50,245 bases of DNA from Catenulispora pinistramenti (GCF_018274385.1 NZ_JAAFYZ010000058.1:1-50245), one strand, 5' to 3'; numbered from the stretch's first letter, positions 26,092-35,520 are shown. Numbers and translations are program-made. Notes: generated by a model not told the origin, from the letters alone.

Positions 26092-26138
26092 AAGTACGCT
26101 TTACATCGCGCGACTGTCAAACACCCTTTACATCGGCC
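26092..26138 (-). promoter_or_regulatory. Promoter and direct-repeat operator of the XRE operon
   Basis: Minus strand: TTGACA, 18-base spacer, TACTTT. The motif GATGTAAAG occurs twice, 27 bases apart, once upstream of and once downstream of the -35 box (plus-strand copies CTTTACATC near 26099-26107 and 26126-26134). Such spaced copies are expected for a small XRE repressor. Confidence 0.6.
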
Positions 26139-26219
26139 AACGGGCCGGATAGTAGTGCGCCCGTAGGAGCGCACCCGCGCAGTGACCCGTCCTTTACGCT
26201 TCGCTCTCGCCGGACTACG

Positions 26220-27230
26220 GTGACCCACGTGTCAGGCCGTGGACTACGCCCACCGGACCCGGCTACTACCGCACACCGTGCATACCGGCTCCTGGCCGCC
26301 GGCCGCCCGGCCCAGGCCGATCCGGTGGCGGCCGTCGCCTCGGGCCTCGACGTCTCCGAAGACGAGGCGCGCGCCGGCGTGGAATGGCTCGGCGAGCGCA
26401 GCCTGCTGACCCCCGACGACGGCGCGGTGGCGCTCCCCGAGCACGCGGTGCTGGACGTCCTGGCGCAGGCGCGCGGCGGCCTGGGCCGGATGGCCGAGGA
26501 GGTCGAGCGCTGGCGCGGCGCCGTCGCCGACCTGGCGGACCTGGTCTCCGGAGCACCCCCGAGCTTCGAGTCCGAGCGCGTGGAGGTCCTGCGCTTCACC
26601 GACCGGGCCCAACTCCGGCACTGGCTGGACGACCGCGCACCGCTCAACCGCCAGGAGGCGGTCGCGATGCATCCCGCGCTGGCCCCGAACGACGTGCTGC
26701 GCGAGAGCTTGAAAGTGGACCTGGAACTGCTGCGGCGCGGGGTGGGCTTCCGGATGCTGGTGTCGCGGACCGCCGCGCGCCGGGCCGGTGCGGCGGCGTA
26801 TCTGAGCGCGTTGGAACGCACCGGCGGCCAGGTACGCGTCGCCGACGCGATCCCGCTCCAGATGCTGGTGCTCGACAGCTCGGTCGTGGTCACCCCGGGC
26901 GCGGATACCGAGGAGCCGTGCGACGTGGTGATCCGCAGCGCGGTGGTCGGGCGCTGTCTGCTGGCGGCGTTCGAGCACCTGTGGGTCGGCGCGGAGAAGT
27001 ACGCGACGTTCGTCGGTGCGGGCGGCGATCAGGGCGAGGAGCTGACGGCCGTGCACGTCAGACTGCTGCGGGCGCTGGCGACCGGCGCGAAGGACGAGGC
27101 GATAGCCCGCCAGCTCGGGTGCTCGGAGCGGACGCTGCGCCGCCTGGTCGCGCAGACGCTGGAGACGCTGGGGGTGCGCAGCCGGTTCGCGGCCGGGGCC
27201 AAGGCCGCTCAGTTGGGGCTTCTGGACTGA
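26220..27230 (+). CDS. LuxR-type HTH transcriptional regulator
   Basis: Regulator of about 336 residues. The N-terminal part looks like a TrmB-like winged helix (RAYRLLAAGRPAQADPVAAVASGLDVSEDEARAGVEWLG, split over two helices). A central domain carries VEVLRFTDRAQL and MLVSRTAARRAG. The C-terminal LuxR-type helix-turn-helix is LLRALATGAKDEAIARQLG then CSERTLRRLV and TLGVRSRFAAG. The start is uncertain: GTG 26220 or 26229, neither with a ribosome site, so the message may be leaderless. It lies 250 bases upstream of the G1 peptidase gene on the same strand and may control it. The XRE operon is divergent. Confidence 0.85.
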   Translation: MTHVSGRGLRPPDPATTAHRAYRLLAAGRPAQADPVAAVASGLDVSEDEARAGVEWLGERSLLTPDDGAVALPEHAVLDVLAQARGGLGRMAEEVERWRGAVADLADLVSGAPPSFESERVEVLRFTDRAQLRHWLDDRAPLNRQEAVAMHPALAPNDVLRESLKVDLELLRRGVGFRMLVSRTAARRAGAAAYLSALERTGGQVRVADAIPLQMLVLDSSVVVTPGADTEEPCDVVIRSAVVGRCLLAAFEHLWVGAEKYATFVGAGGDQGEELTAVHVRLLRALATGAKDEAIARQLGCSERTLRRLVAQTLETLGVRSRFAAGAKAAQLGLLD

Positions 27231-27480
27231 AGCGTTGCACCGGTCCGCCATCGATCCCAGCAGATGGCAACGAACATCCCAAACGATGGCAAAACCAGCA
27301 GTCCAGCCGCTTCCCGCTGCCCCCGTCCGGGCCGCTCAACAGCCTGAACACCTCTTGCCGCACCTAGGCCGCGACCGGCCATGTCCGCCATCGGCCCATG
27401 TCCACACGTTCCCAACCGGCCGTTCGGTTCCGAGACTGACCAATCAGTCCCCGTCCATTCATCGGAACTGGAGATACCCC

Positions 27481-28224
27481 ATGCACACCTCCCTCGCCCC
27501 CCACCTCCGTGGCGTCCGCCGCACCCGACTCGCCGCCGTCGCGATCGCGTGCGGGGCCCTGGTCGTCGGCAGCGGCGCCGCCACGCCCGCCGCCGCCGCG
27601 CACCACAGCCCGATATCGTTCGGCCACCACCGGAACGTGAAGAACTTCCAGGACAGCAACTGGGGCGGCTACGTCGCCACCGGCAACTTCACCAGCATCT
27701 CCGGCTCATGGACCGAGCCGCAGGTCACCTGCAACACCAGCAACGACCTGTACGCGCCGTGGGTCGGCATCGACGGCTACGGCTCGGAGAGCGTGGAGCA
27801 GACCGGCGTGCAGACCGACTGCTCCTCGGGCAGCCCGGTCTACTCGGCCTGGTACGAGATGTACCCGGCGCAGCCGGTCTACTGGAACGACCCGGTCTCG
27901 GCCGGCGACTCCTTCACCGGCAGCGTGGCCGACAGTGGCGGCGGCAACTACACCATCACCCTGACCGACAACACCGCCGGCTGGACCGAGACCACCCAGC
28001 AGCAGTACAACGGCCAGGACGCCAGCGCCGAGGCGGTCATCGAGTCGCCGACGTCGAGCTACCCGTCGTTCTCCGAGCAGGACTTCAGCAACGTCACCGT
28101 CGACGGCCAGGTCTTCGACTCGACCAACCCGCAGGCCCTGACCAGCGGCGGCTACGGCCCCACCGCGCTGAGCAACGGCTCGTTCGCGATGGAGCCCGGG
28201 GCCGGTTTCAACGCCCGGAAGTAG
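27481..28224 (+). CDS. Secreted G1 (eqolisin, A4-type) glutamic endopeptidase
   Basis: Exported acid peptidase of 247 residues. A signal peptide (about 1-40) precedes an all-beta domain of the eqolisin family, better known from filamentous fungi. The catalytic Gln/Glu pair is visible: Q107 in WVGIDGYGSESVEQTG and E188 in AEAVIESP. Supporting family features include NWGGYV (60-65) and SWTEP (76-80). Two Cys (84, 114) may form a disulfide. GGAG lies eight bases before the ATG at 27481, preferred over an upstream ATG without a signal peptide. It follows the LuxR-type gene. Predicted role: extracellular protein digestion at low pH. Confidence 0.92.
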   Translation: MHTSLAPHLRGVRRTRLAAVAIACGALVVGSGAATPAAAAHHSPISFGHHRNVKNFQDSNWGGYVATGNFTSISGSWTEPQVTCNTSNDLYAPWVGIDGYGSESVEQTGVQTDCSSGSPVYSAWYEMYPAQPVYWNDPVSAGDSFTGSVADSGGGNYTITLTDNTAGWTETTQQQYNGQDASAEAVIESPTSSYPSFSEQDFSNVTVDGQVFDSTNPQALTSGGYGPTALSNGSFAMEPGAGFNARK

Positions 28225-28390
28225 CGCGGAAGCAGGCTGCCTCCAGAAGTAGGATGCGGTTCTGCAAGACGGTGCCGGCGGTTTGGCTGGAACGGTTGGG
28301 AATGGGCCGTAACCAGTTGCTCTGAAGCCGGTGACCGAAGAGAAGGACAGACGGACCGACCGGTCGTCGACAGCCACCGGTCCGCCTCCG

Positions 28391-28420
28391 ACGCCCGCCA
28401 CGATCTCTCGTGGCGGGCGT
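28391..28420. terminator. Perfect 13-bp stem terminator between convergent genes
   Basis: ACGCCCGCCACGA (28391-28403) and TCGTGGCGGGCGT (28408-28420) pair perfectly around a 4-base loop, followed by TGTC. It lies between the G1 peptidase (plus) and TetR (minus) genes. The preceding 165 bases show no gene. Confidence 0.85.
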
Positions 28421-28474
28421 TGTCACGTCCGCGGGCCTATAGGCGTTCTCATGCTCGCGCGCATATCGGTTCCC

Positions 28475-29056
28475 TCATTCAGCGATTCCGGCCACCATCG
28501 CCCGCGCCAAGGCGGCACACGTCGCGGCATCGACCTCTGTGGGCTGCCGGGTGACCAGCGTGAACAGTGCCCCGCCGAACAGCGCGGCCAGGGTCTGCAC
28601 GTCCTCGCGCGACGTCTTCAACCCCAGCACCTGGTGCTGCTCGTGGCTGTAGTCGACCGCGGCCCGGTTGATCGTGTCCAACGTCTCCTGGAGCGCGGGC
28701 CGCCGTGTGGCCTCCAGCGTGAGCTCGTACACCGCCAGATAGCGCTCCCGATGCAGCTTCGCCGACATCTCCAGCGACATCGCCAGCAGTCCGATCAGCC
28801 CCTCCCGGTCCACCGGCCCGACGACCAGGCCGTGGGCGGCGGCCATGTCCTCCTCGTGCAGCTCCAACACCCGTTCGGCGGCCGCGCCCAGCAGCGCGTC
28901 CCGGCTGCCGAAGTAGTTCGCGGCGGTCCCGGGCGGCAGTTCGGCGGCGGCGTCGACCGCGCGGTGGCTGAAGCCGTGCAGGCCGGAGGCGGCCAGGACG
29001 CGCAGCGCGCCGTCGGCCAGGGCCCGGCGGCGGGCGAGGTTAGGGGGAGGGGCCAT
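28475..29056 (-). CDS. TetR-family transcriptional regulator
   Basis: TetR-like repressor of 193 residues. The N-terminal helix-turn-helix spans about 8-55 (ADGALRVLAASGLHGFSHRA then VDAAAELPPGTAANYFGSRDALL), with the family's YF-S/K-ALL end. The helical C-terminal domain would bind a small ligand and dimerise. ATG 29056 is used; a GTG directly before it is possible. It is divergent from an FAD monooxygenase, with an extended palindrome centred in the 79-base gap, a typical arrangement in which the repressor controls both genes and the ligand is related to the enzyme's substrate. Confidence 0.92.
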   Translation of the reverse strand: MAPPPNLARRRALADGALRVLAASGLHGFSHRAVDAAAELPPGTAANYFGSRDALLGAAAERVLELHEEDMAAAHGLVVGPVDREGLIGLLAMSLEMSAKLHRERYLAVYELTLEATRRPALQETLDTINRAAVDYSHEQHQVLGLKTSREDVQTLAALFGGALFTLVTRQPTEVDAATCAALARAMVAGIAE

Positions 29057-29067
29057 CACCCGGTGGA

Positions 29068-29109
29068 TGATACCGGAACCGTGATAGTACTATGGCCGTG
29101 GTGGTATCA
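29068..29109. promoter_or_regulatory. Nested palindromic operator between tetR-type and monooxygenase genes
   Basis: Outer arms TGATACC (29068-29074) and GGTATCA (29103-29109) and inner palindrome ATAGTACTAT (29084-29093) share the same centre, between 29088 and 29089. The inner palindrome also gives a -10-like TACTAT on each strand, so one bound repressor could shut both promoters. Confidence 0.75.
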
Positions 29110-29135
29110 ATCGGTGCGGCTCAGGAGGGGTCATC

Positions 29136-30266
29136 ATGCAGGTGGCGGTAGTCGGGGCGGGGATCGGCGGGCTGGCCGTGGCGCGGGCGCTGATCGCGGA
29201 CGGACACCAGGTGGCGTGCTACGAACGCGCCGAAGCGCTGCGCACCTCCGGTGCGGCGCTCACGCTCTGGAGCAACGGCACGGCCGTGCTCGACGCGCTC
29301 GGCGTCCCCTACGCCGACCTCGGCGCGCCGATCGACATCCTGGCCACGGTGCGCGGCACGGACGGCCGCACCCTGATGGACATAGACGTGGCCCACGCGG
29401 CCGACCGCTACGGCTTCCCGCACCGCTCCTCGCCCCGGCGCGAGATCATCCGGCGGCTGGCCCACGGCCTGCCGCCGGGCACCGTGCACTTCGACAAGCG
29501 CGCGGTCGGCGTGAGCCAGACCCCGGAGCAGGCCGAGGTCGGCTTCGACGACGGCACCTCGGTCACCGCCGAGCTGGTGATCGCCGCCGACGGCGCGTGC
29601 TCGGTGCTGCGCGAGACCGTCTTCGGCGATCCGACCCGCCCGGCCGCCTTCGCCACCTGGCAGGGCCTGACCCGGGTCGACATCGAGACCGCCCGCTCCA
29701 CCCGCGGCCTGATGATCGTCGGCCGCGAGGGCATGTGCGGGCTGCTGCCGGCCGGCGACGGCCTGGTCATGTGGTGGTTCGACCGGCCCTGGAACCAGGA
29801 CGACCCGCAGCCGGCGTCGGCGCTGGCCATGCTCAAGGAGCGCTTCGGCGACTGGGCCGCACCGGTGGCCGAGACCCTGGCCGCCGCCGACGACTCGCAG
29901 ATCGAGTTCTTCGCCCACCGGCGCCAGAAGGTGGGCCGCGGCTGGAGCCGGGGCCGCGTGGTGCTGCTCGGCGACGCCGCGCACACCATGCCGCCGACCG
30001 TGGCCCAGGGCGCCAACCAGGCACTGGAGGACGCCTGGGCGCTGGCCCGCGGGCTGCGGGTGAAGCCCGGCGACCTGGCCGCCGGGCTGGCCGAGTACGA
30101 GCGCACCCGGCTCAAGGGCGCCCGGCTGACCCAGCGGATCGCCGGCTCGGAGCTGACGGACAAGTACCAGCCGGCCGTGATGCCGCTCATCCCGGACATC
30201 CTGGTGACCCGGTTCCACACCCGCTGGCTGAAGATGGTCAGCACCATCTTGACCGTGGGGGCGTAG
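29136..30266 (+). CDS. FAD-dependent aromatic-type monooxygenase
   Basis: Flavoprotein hydroxylase of 376 residues in the PHBH/TetX-like family. The N-terminal Rossmann motif is VVGAGIGGLAVARAL (5-19) ending in an acidic residue (CYE); the DG motif appears as VIAADGACSVLRE; the second FAD motif is RVVLLGDAAHTMPP followed by GANQALEDAWALA. These would hydroxylate a substrate using NAD(P)H and oxygen in the cytoplasm. AGGAGGGG precedes the ATG at 29136. Control by the divergent TetR-type protein is inferred from the shared operator. Members include antibiotic-modifying and catabolic enzymes; the substrate cannot be read from sequence. Confidence 0.92.
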   Translation: MQVAVVGAGIGGLAVARALIADGHQVACYERAEALRTSGAALTLWSNGTAVLDALGVPYADLGAPIDILATVRGTDGRTLMDIDVAHAADRYGFPHRSSPRREIIRRLAHGLPPGTVHFDKRAVGVSQTPEQAEVGFDDGTSVTAELVIAADGACSVLRETVFGDPTRPAAFATWQGLTRVDIETARSTRGLMIVGREGMCGLLPAGDGLVMWWFDRPWNQDDPQPASALAMLKERFGDWAAPVAETLAAADDSQIEFFAHRRQKVGRGWSRGRVVLLGDAAHTMPPTVAQGANQALEDAWALARGLRVKPGDLAAGLAEYERTRLKGARLTQRIAGSELTDKYQPAVMPLIPDILVTRFHTRWLKMVSTILTVGA

Positions 30267-30324
30267 CGCTTTCTGGGACGGGGCCGCTGTATCCACCCGG
30301 CTTGCGGCTGGGCAGGATGCCCGG

Positions 30325-31935
30325 GTGGGAGATGCGACGTCTGCGCCGGCGCCGACGGCGCACAGCGAGTGCCCGTCGGTCTGGCCGACCGAGAGCGTAC
30401 GGCTGCGGGCCGAGGCCCCGGACTCGGTGCCCGGCCCGGCCGCGGTGCTCAGGCTGCTCGGCTCGGCGCGGCGCGCTGACGTCGCGCAAGCCCTCGACAC
30501 CCTCAGCCCCGACCAGCTCGCCGAGGCCGTCACGACTGTCGCGCTGCCGCTCGCCCCGGCCGTCGTCGCCCACATCTCCGAGCACGGCCCCGCGCCGGCG
30601 CGCCGGATATTGGCACGCCGCCTGGTCGAGCAGCCGGAGTCGGTGCCACAGCGTCCCCTCACCCTCGACGCCTATCTCCGGGCCCTGCCCGAGGTCGAGA
30701 CCGACGACCCCTGGAACGACCTCCTGCCCCGCCTGCGGGCCCGCGCGCTCGAAGCCCTCTGCGGCGCGACCCTGACCGCCGAGCAGCTGGTCGAGCACAC
30801 CCGACCGGCGGGGCTCACCTTGGCGCTCGCCGTCTGCACGCCCGCCGACCGGCTGCGGCCCTGGGTCCGCCGTGCGACCGGGGACATCAGAGCCCTGCTC
30901 GCGCGGCGCCTGGCCGAGGAGTTGGGCGAGGACTACGAAAGCTGGGCCGCCGTGATCACCCTCGGCGGCACTTTCCGGGGCACGTTCGCCGAACTCCTCC
31001 ACGGCGATGACGCCACCCCGCGGGTGTGGCGCTTCGTCCGCGAGACCCGTTCCGACCACGCCGCGCAGAACGTCCTGCTGGCCCTGGCCCCGCGCGGCAT
31101 CGCAGCCCGCTACCTCGCCGATCTGGACGGACCGCCGGCCGTCCGCGGCTCGGGGACGCCAGACCCCCGGTGGGAGTTGATGCTTTCCAGCGGCCCGCTC
31201 TGCCGGCCGCTGATCGAGCATGTCATCGCGCTTGGCACCGCCGAGCAGGTGTTGTGGCTGGTCAAGAACAAGCTGTGTCCGGACTCGACGCTGGAGCGGG
31301 TGCTGCCCGGCCATGCCGCCGACATCTTCGACCTCCCGCTCACCTCGCCGCACGTCGCCGGCCGGGCCTTCCGTTCCATGGACCGCGAGGGACAGAACCG
31401 CGTGCGCTTGGCGTGGTGGGTGCGCGGTGCGTCCCAGGACCAGCTCATGGACCTCGCCTGGTCGCTGACCGACGCCCCGGGCCCGCTGCACGAACTGGTA
31501 CTCGCGCTTTTCCCCGACCCCGTCGAGCCGTCGATGCTGACCTGTATGTACGCCGCCCTCGCCGAGGCGGCCGGACCGGAGCCGGTCTGGGCGCTCGAAC
31601 TGCGCCGCGCCGGAACCCTGGAGCAGGCGATGCCCGAGGTCCGCGCCTCCATGGCGGCCTGCTCCGCCGCCCCGCTGATCGAGGCCGCCCGGCGGACACC
31701 GCGTCGGCACTGGATCGACACTCTGGACGACGACGGGTTCGGCTGTCAGCTGCTGCGTACCGAGGCCGAGCTCGACCGCACCGGCCACCTGCCGCTCGAA
31801 GCGCTGGTCGCCGAGCAGCTCGACGGACGTCCGGACCGCTGGCGTGCGGTGGCGCGGCGGCTCGCCGCCGCAGCGGGGCCGGTGGAGGCGGTGATGGCCG
31901 AGGCGGCGGCCCTCCACTTCGTGGACACTCCATGA
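30325..31935 (+). CDS. Large hypothetical protein, probably helical-repeat
   Basis: Protein of 536 residues with no signal peptide, membrane segment or recognised catalytic motif. Composition and periodicity (many Leu/Ala/Arg heptad-like helices, for example LRLLGSARRADVAQALDTL, ARRLAEELGEDYESWAAV and LAWWVRGASQDQLMDLAW) suggest stacked alpha-helical repeats of HEAT/ARM type. It starts with GTG 30325, preceded by a weak GGAT, 58 bases after the monooxygenase gene on the same strand, so cotranscription is possible. Coding bias is that of its neighbours, so it is a real gene. I do not recognise its function. Confidence 0.78.
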   Translation: MGDATSAPAPTAHSECPSVWPTESVRLRAEAPDSVPGPAAVLRLLGSARRADVAQALDTLSPDQLAEAVTTVALPLAPAVVAHISEHGPAPARRILARRLVEQPESVPQRPLTLDAYLRALPEVETDDPWNDLLPRLRARALEALCGATLTAEQLVEHTRPAGLTLALAVCTPADRLRPWVRRATGDIRALLARRLAEELGEDYESWAAVITLGGTFRGTFAELLHGDDATPRVWRFVRETRSDHAAQNVLLALAPRGIAARYLADLDGPPAVRGSGTPDPRWELMLSSGPLCRPLIEHVIALGTAEQVLWLVKNKLCPDSTLERVLPGHAADIFDLPLTSPHVAGRAFRSMDREGQNRVRLAWWVRGASQDQLMDLAWSLTDAPGPLHELVLALFPDPVEPSMLTCMYAALAEAAGPEPVWALELRRAGTLEQAMPEVRASMAACSAAPLIEAARRTPRRHWIDTLDDDGFGCQLLRTEAELDRTGHLPLEALVAEQLDGRPDRWRAVARRLAAAAGPVEAVMAEAAALHFVDTP

Positions 31936-32010
31936 TCCGACGCGCTCCGCGGACTAGAATCATCTCCAATTGGTCACGCTAGAGCAGCCGCTCACCCCGG
32001 AGGAACCGTC

Positions 32011-35000
32011 ATGGCCTCGACCGCCGTCCTTTCCGCGCACGCCGGAAACGCCCGGATCGCCGCACTTCGCGAAGCCCTCCGGAGGCGGGTGGTGGTGGCC
32101 GACGGGGCCATGGGCACCATGTTGCAGGCGCAGAATCCGACGCTCGACGACTTCCAGGGCCACGAGGGCTGCAACGAGATCCTGAACATCTCCCGCCCCG
32201 ACATCGTCCGCTCGGTGCACGAGGAGTACTTCCGGGCCGGCGTGGACTGCGTGGAGACCAACACCTTCGGCGCCAACCACACCAACCTCGGCGACTACGA
32301 CATCTCCGACCGCATCTTCGAGCTCTCCGAGGCCGGGGCCCGGCTGGCGCGCGAGGTCGCCGACGGCTTCGCCACCCCGGACAAGCCGCGCTGGGTGATC
32401 GGCTCCATCGGCCCCGGCACGAAGCTGCCGTCCCTGGGCCAGATCTCCTACGCCACGCTGCGTGACGCCTACCAGGCCGAGGCCGCCGGGCTGATCGCCG
32501 GCGGCGCGGACGCGCTGCTGGTGGAGACCAGCCAGGACCTGTTGCAGATCAAGGCCGCGGTGCACGGCTGCAAGGCGGCGGCGCGCGCGGCCGGCGTCGA
32601 CATCCCGGTCTGGGCCCAGGCCTCGTTCGAGACCACCGGCACGATGCTGCTCGGCACCGAGGTCGGCGCGGCACTGACCGCTCTGGAGTCCCTGGGCATC
32701 GAGCGGATCGGCCTGAACTGCTCCACCGGCCCGGCCGAGATGAGCGAGCACATCCGCTACCTGGGCAAGCACGCGCAGATCGGCTTGTCCTGCATGCCGA
32801 ACGCCGGCCTGCCGGTGCTGACCTCCGACGGCGCGCACTACCCGCTGAGCCCGGTGGAGCTCGCGGACTGGCACGAGCGGTTCGTCGACCAGTACGGCGT
32901 CTCGCTGATCGGCGGCTGCTGCGGCACCACCCCGGAGCACCTGCGCCAGCTGGCCGAGCGGCTGGGCGGACGTGAGGTGCCGGCCCGGGACGCGCGGCGC
33001 GAGCCCGGCGCGTCCTCGCTGTATCAGCACGTTCCCTTCCGGCAGGACATCAGCTACCTGGCGATCGGCGAGCGGGCCAACACCAACGGTTCCAAGGCCT
33101 TCCGCGAGGCGCTGCTGTCGGAGAACTGGGACGCGTGCGTGGAGATCGCGCGCAACCAGATCCGCGACGGCGCGCACATGCTCGACCTGTGCGTCGACTA
33201 CGTCGGCCGGGACGGCGTGCAGGACATGGTGCAGGTCGCCAGCCGGTTCGCCACCGCCTCCACGCTGCCGATCGTGCTGGACTCCACCGAGCCGCAGGTG
33301 TTGCAGGCCGGGCTGGAGACGCTGGGCGGCCGGGCCGTCATCAACTCGGTGAACTACGAGGACGGGGACGGCCCCGCGTCGCGGTTCGCGCGCATCATGG
33401 AGCTGGTCTCCGGGCACGGCGCCGGCGTCATCGCCCTGACCATCGACGAGCAGGGCCAGGCCCGCACCGCCGAGCACAAGGTGGCGATCGCCGAGCGGCT
33501 GATCGAGGACATCACCGCCAACTGGGGCGTGCCGGAGGACTCGATCCTCGTGGACTGTCTCACGTTCACGATCTGTACCGGGCAGGAGGAGTCGCGGCGC
33601 GACGGCCTGGAGACCATCGAGGGGATCCGCGAGCTCAAGCGCCGCCATCCCGACGTCCAGACCACCCTCGGCCTGTCGAACATCTCCTTCGGCCTGAACC
33701 CGGCCGCGCGCCAGGTGCTGAACTCGGTGTTCCTGCACGAGTGCGTCGAGGCCGGCCTGGACTCGGCGATCGTGCACGCCTCCAAGATCCTGCCGATCGC
33801 CCGCATCCCGGAGGAGCAGCGCAAGGTCGCCCTGGACCTGGTCTACGACCGCCGCGCCGAGGACTACGACCCGCTGACCCGGCTGCTGGAGCTGTTCGAG
33901 GGCGTGGACGCCGCCTCGCAGAAGGCCTCGCGCGCCGACGAGCTGGCCGCGCTGCCGCTCAACGACCGACTCAAGCGGCGCATCATCGACGGCGAGCGCA
34001 AGGGCCTGGAGGCCGACCTGGACACCGCGCTGGCCGAGCGGCCCGCGCTGGAGATCGTCAACGAGGTGCTGCTGGACGGCATGAAGACGGTCGGGGAGCT
34101 GTTCGGCTCCGGCGAGATGCAGCTGCCCTTCGTGTTGCAGAGCGCTGAGACGATGAAGACGGCCGTGGCGCACCTGGAGCCGCACATGGAGAAGTCGGAC
34201 TCCACCGGCAAGGGCACGATCGTGCTGGCCACGGTGAAGGGCGACGTCCACGACATCGGCAAGAACCTGGTCGACATCATCTTGTCGAACAACGGCTACA
34301 ACGTGGTCAACCTCGGCATCAAGCAGCCGCTGCAGACCATCCTGGACGCCGCCGAGGAGCACACCGCCGACGCCATCGGGATGTCCGGGCTGCTGGTGAA
34401 GTCCACGGTGGTGATGAAGGAGAACCTGGAGGAGATGAACACCCGCGGCGTCGCCGGCCGCTGGCCGGTCCTGCTCGGCGGCGCCGCGCTGACCCGCGCC
34501 TTCGTCGAGCAGGATCTCGCCGAACTCTACGACGGCGAGGTCCGCTACGCCCGCGACGCCTTCGAGGGCCTGAACCTGATGGACGCCGTCGCGGCGGTCA
34601 AGGCCGGCGTCCCCGGCGCCGCACTCCCGGCCCTGCGGCCCCGCCGCGTGAAGGCCACCGGCCCGCTCCGCGAACTCCCCGCCGAACCGATCCCCGCCCG
34701 CTCCGACGTCGCCGTCGACAACCCGATCCCCACCCCGCCGTTCTGGGGCGACCGCATGGTGAAGGGCATCCGCCTGGCCGAGTACGCCCCCTACATCGAC
34801 GAGCGCGCACTGTTCCTCGGCCAGTGGGGCCTGAAGCCGGGCCGCGGCGCCGGCGGTAAGACCTACGAGGAACTGGTCGAGACCGAGGGCCGCCCCCGCC
34901 TGCGCATGTGGCTGGAGCGCCTCCAGACCGACAACCTCCTTGAGGCGGCAGTCGTCTACGGCTACTTCCCGGCCGTCAGCAAGGGCGACAGCCTCCTGAT

Positions 35001-35520
35001 CCTCAACGAAAGCGGCGAACAGCGCACCAGCTTCACCTTCCCCCGCCAACGCCGCGACCGGCACCTGTGCCTGGCCGACTTCTGGCGCCCCCAGGACTCC
35101 GGCGAACTGGATGTGGCCCCCTTCCAACTGGTGACCGTCGGCGCTCGCATCGCTGAGGCCACCGCGGAACTGTTCGCCGCGAACTCCTACCGCGAGTACA
35201 TGGAACTGCACGGCCTGTCGGTGCAGCTGGCCGAGGCCCTGGCCGAGTACTGGCACGCCCGGGTGCGGGACGAGCTGGGCTACGCCGCCGAGGACCCGGA
35301 GTCCACGGAGGGGCTGTTCAAGGTGGAGTACCGCGGATGCCGGTACTCGTTCGGGTACCCGGCGTGCCCGGACCTGGAGGACCGGACGAAGATCGTGGAG
35401 TTGCTGAAGCCGGAGCGGATCAACGTGCTGCTTTCCGAGGAGTACCAGCTGCATCCGGAGCAGTCGACGGACGCGATCGTCGCGCACCATCCGGAGGCTT
35501 CGTACTTCAACGCGGGGTGA
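32011..35520 (+). CDS. metH: Cobalamin-dependent methionine synthase
   Basis: 5-methyltetrahydrofolate-homocysteine methyltransferase, 1169 residues, near the usual length. Modules in order: homocysteine-binding barrel (about 15-320) with zinc cysteines C237 (LNCSTGP) and C303/C304 (GGCCGTTP); pterin-binding barrel (about 345-620) with GERANTNGSKAF; cobalamin cap and B12-binding domain (about 650-880) with the DxHxxG motif VKGDVHDIGKN (axial H747); C-terminal AdoMet-dependent reactivation domain (about 900-1169) with YRGCRYSFGYPACPDL. It makes methionine in the cytoplasm. CGGAGGAA precedes the ATG, and a -10-like TAGAAT lies at 31955-31960. The short leader has no room for a cobalamin riboswitch. 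Appears monocistronic. Confidence 0.98.
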   Translation: MASTAVLSAHAGNARIAALREALRRRVVVADGAMGTMLQAQNPTLDDFQGHEGCNEILNISRPDIVRSVHEEYFRAGVDCVETNTFGANHTNLGDYDISDRIFELSEAGARLAREVADGFATPDKPRWVIGSIGPGTKLPSLGQISYATLRDAYQAEAAGLIAGGADALLVETSQDLLQIKAAVHGCKAAARAAGVDIPVWAQASFETTGTMLLGTEVGAALTALESLGIERIGLNCSTGPAEMSEHIRYLGKHAQIGLSCMPNAGLPVLTSDGAHYPLSPVELADWHERFVDQYGVSLIGGCCGTTPEHLRQLAERLGGREVPARDARREPGASSLYQHVPFRQDISYLAIGERANTNGSKAFREALLSENWDACVEIARNQIRDGAHMLDLCVDYVGRDGVQDMVQVASRFATASTLPIVLDSTEPQVLQAGLETLGGRAVINSVNYEDGDGPASRFARIMELVSGHGAGVIALTIDEQGQARTAEHKVAIAERLIEDITANWGVPEDSILVDCLTFTICTGQEESRRDGLETIEGIRELKRRHPDVQTTLGLSNISFGLNPAARQVLNSVFLHECVEAGLDSAIVHASKILPIARIPEEQRKVALDLVYDRRAEDYDPLTRLLELFEGVDAASQKASRADELAALPLNDRLKRRIIDGERKGLEADLDTALAERPALEIVNEVLLDGMKTVGELFGSGEMQLPFVLQSAETMKTAVAHLEPHMEKSDSTGKGTIVLATVKGDVHDIGKNLVDIILSNNGYNVVNLGIKQPLQTILDAAEEHTADAIGMSGLLVKSTVVMKENLEEMNTRGVAGRWPVLLGGAALTRAFVEQDLAELYDGEVRYARDAFEGLNLMDAVAAVKAGVPGAALPALRPRRVKATGPLRELPAEPIPARSDVAVDNPIPTPPFWGDRMVKGIRLAEYAPYIDERALFLGQWGLKPGRGAGGKTYEELVETEGRPRLRMWLERLQTDNLLEAAVVYGYFPAVSKGDSLLILNESGEQRTSFTFPRQRRDRHLCLADFWRPQDSGELDVAPFQLVTVGARIAEATAELFAANSYREYMELHGLSVQLAEALAEYWHARVRDELGYAAEDPESTEGLFKVEYRGCRYSFGYPACPDLEDRTKIVELLKPERINVLLSEEYQLHPEQSTDAIVAHHPEASYFNAG

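Noticed and set aside
31936-32010. Cobalamin riboswitch before metH
   Set aside because: Only 75 bases separate the genes, too short for the element, and no B12-box is seen.
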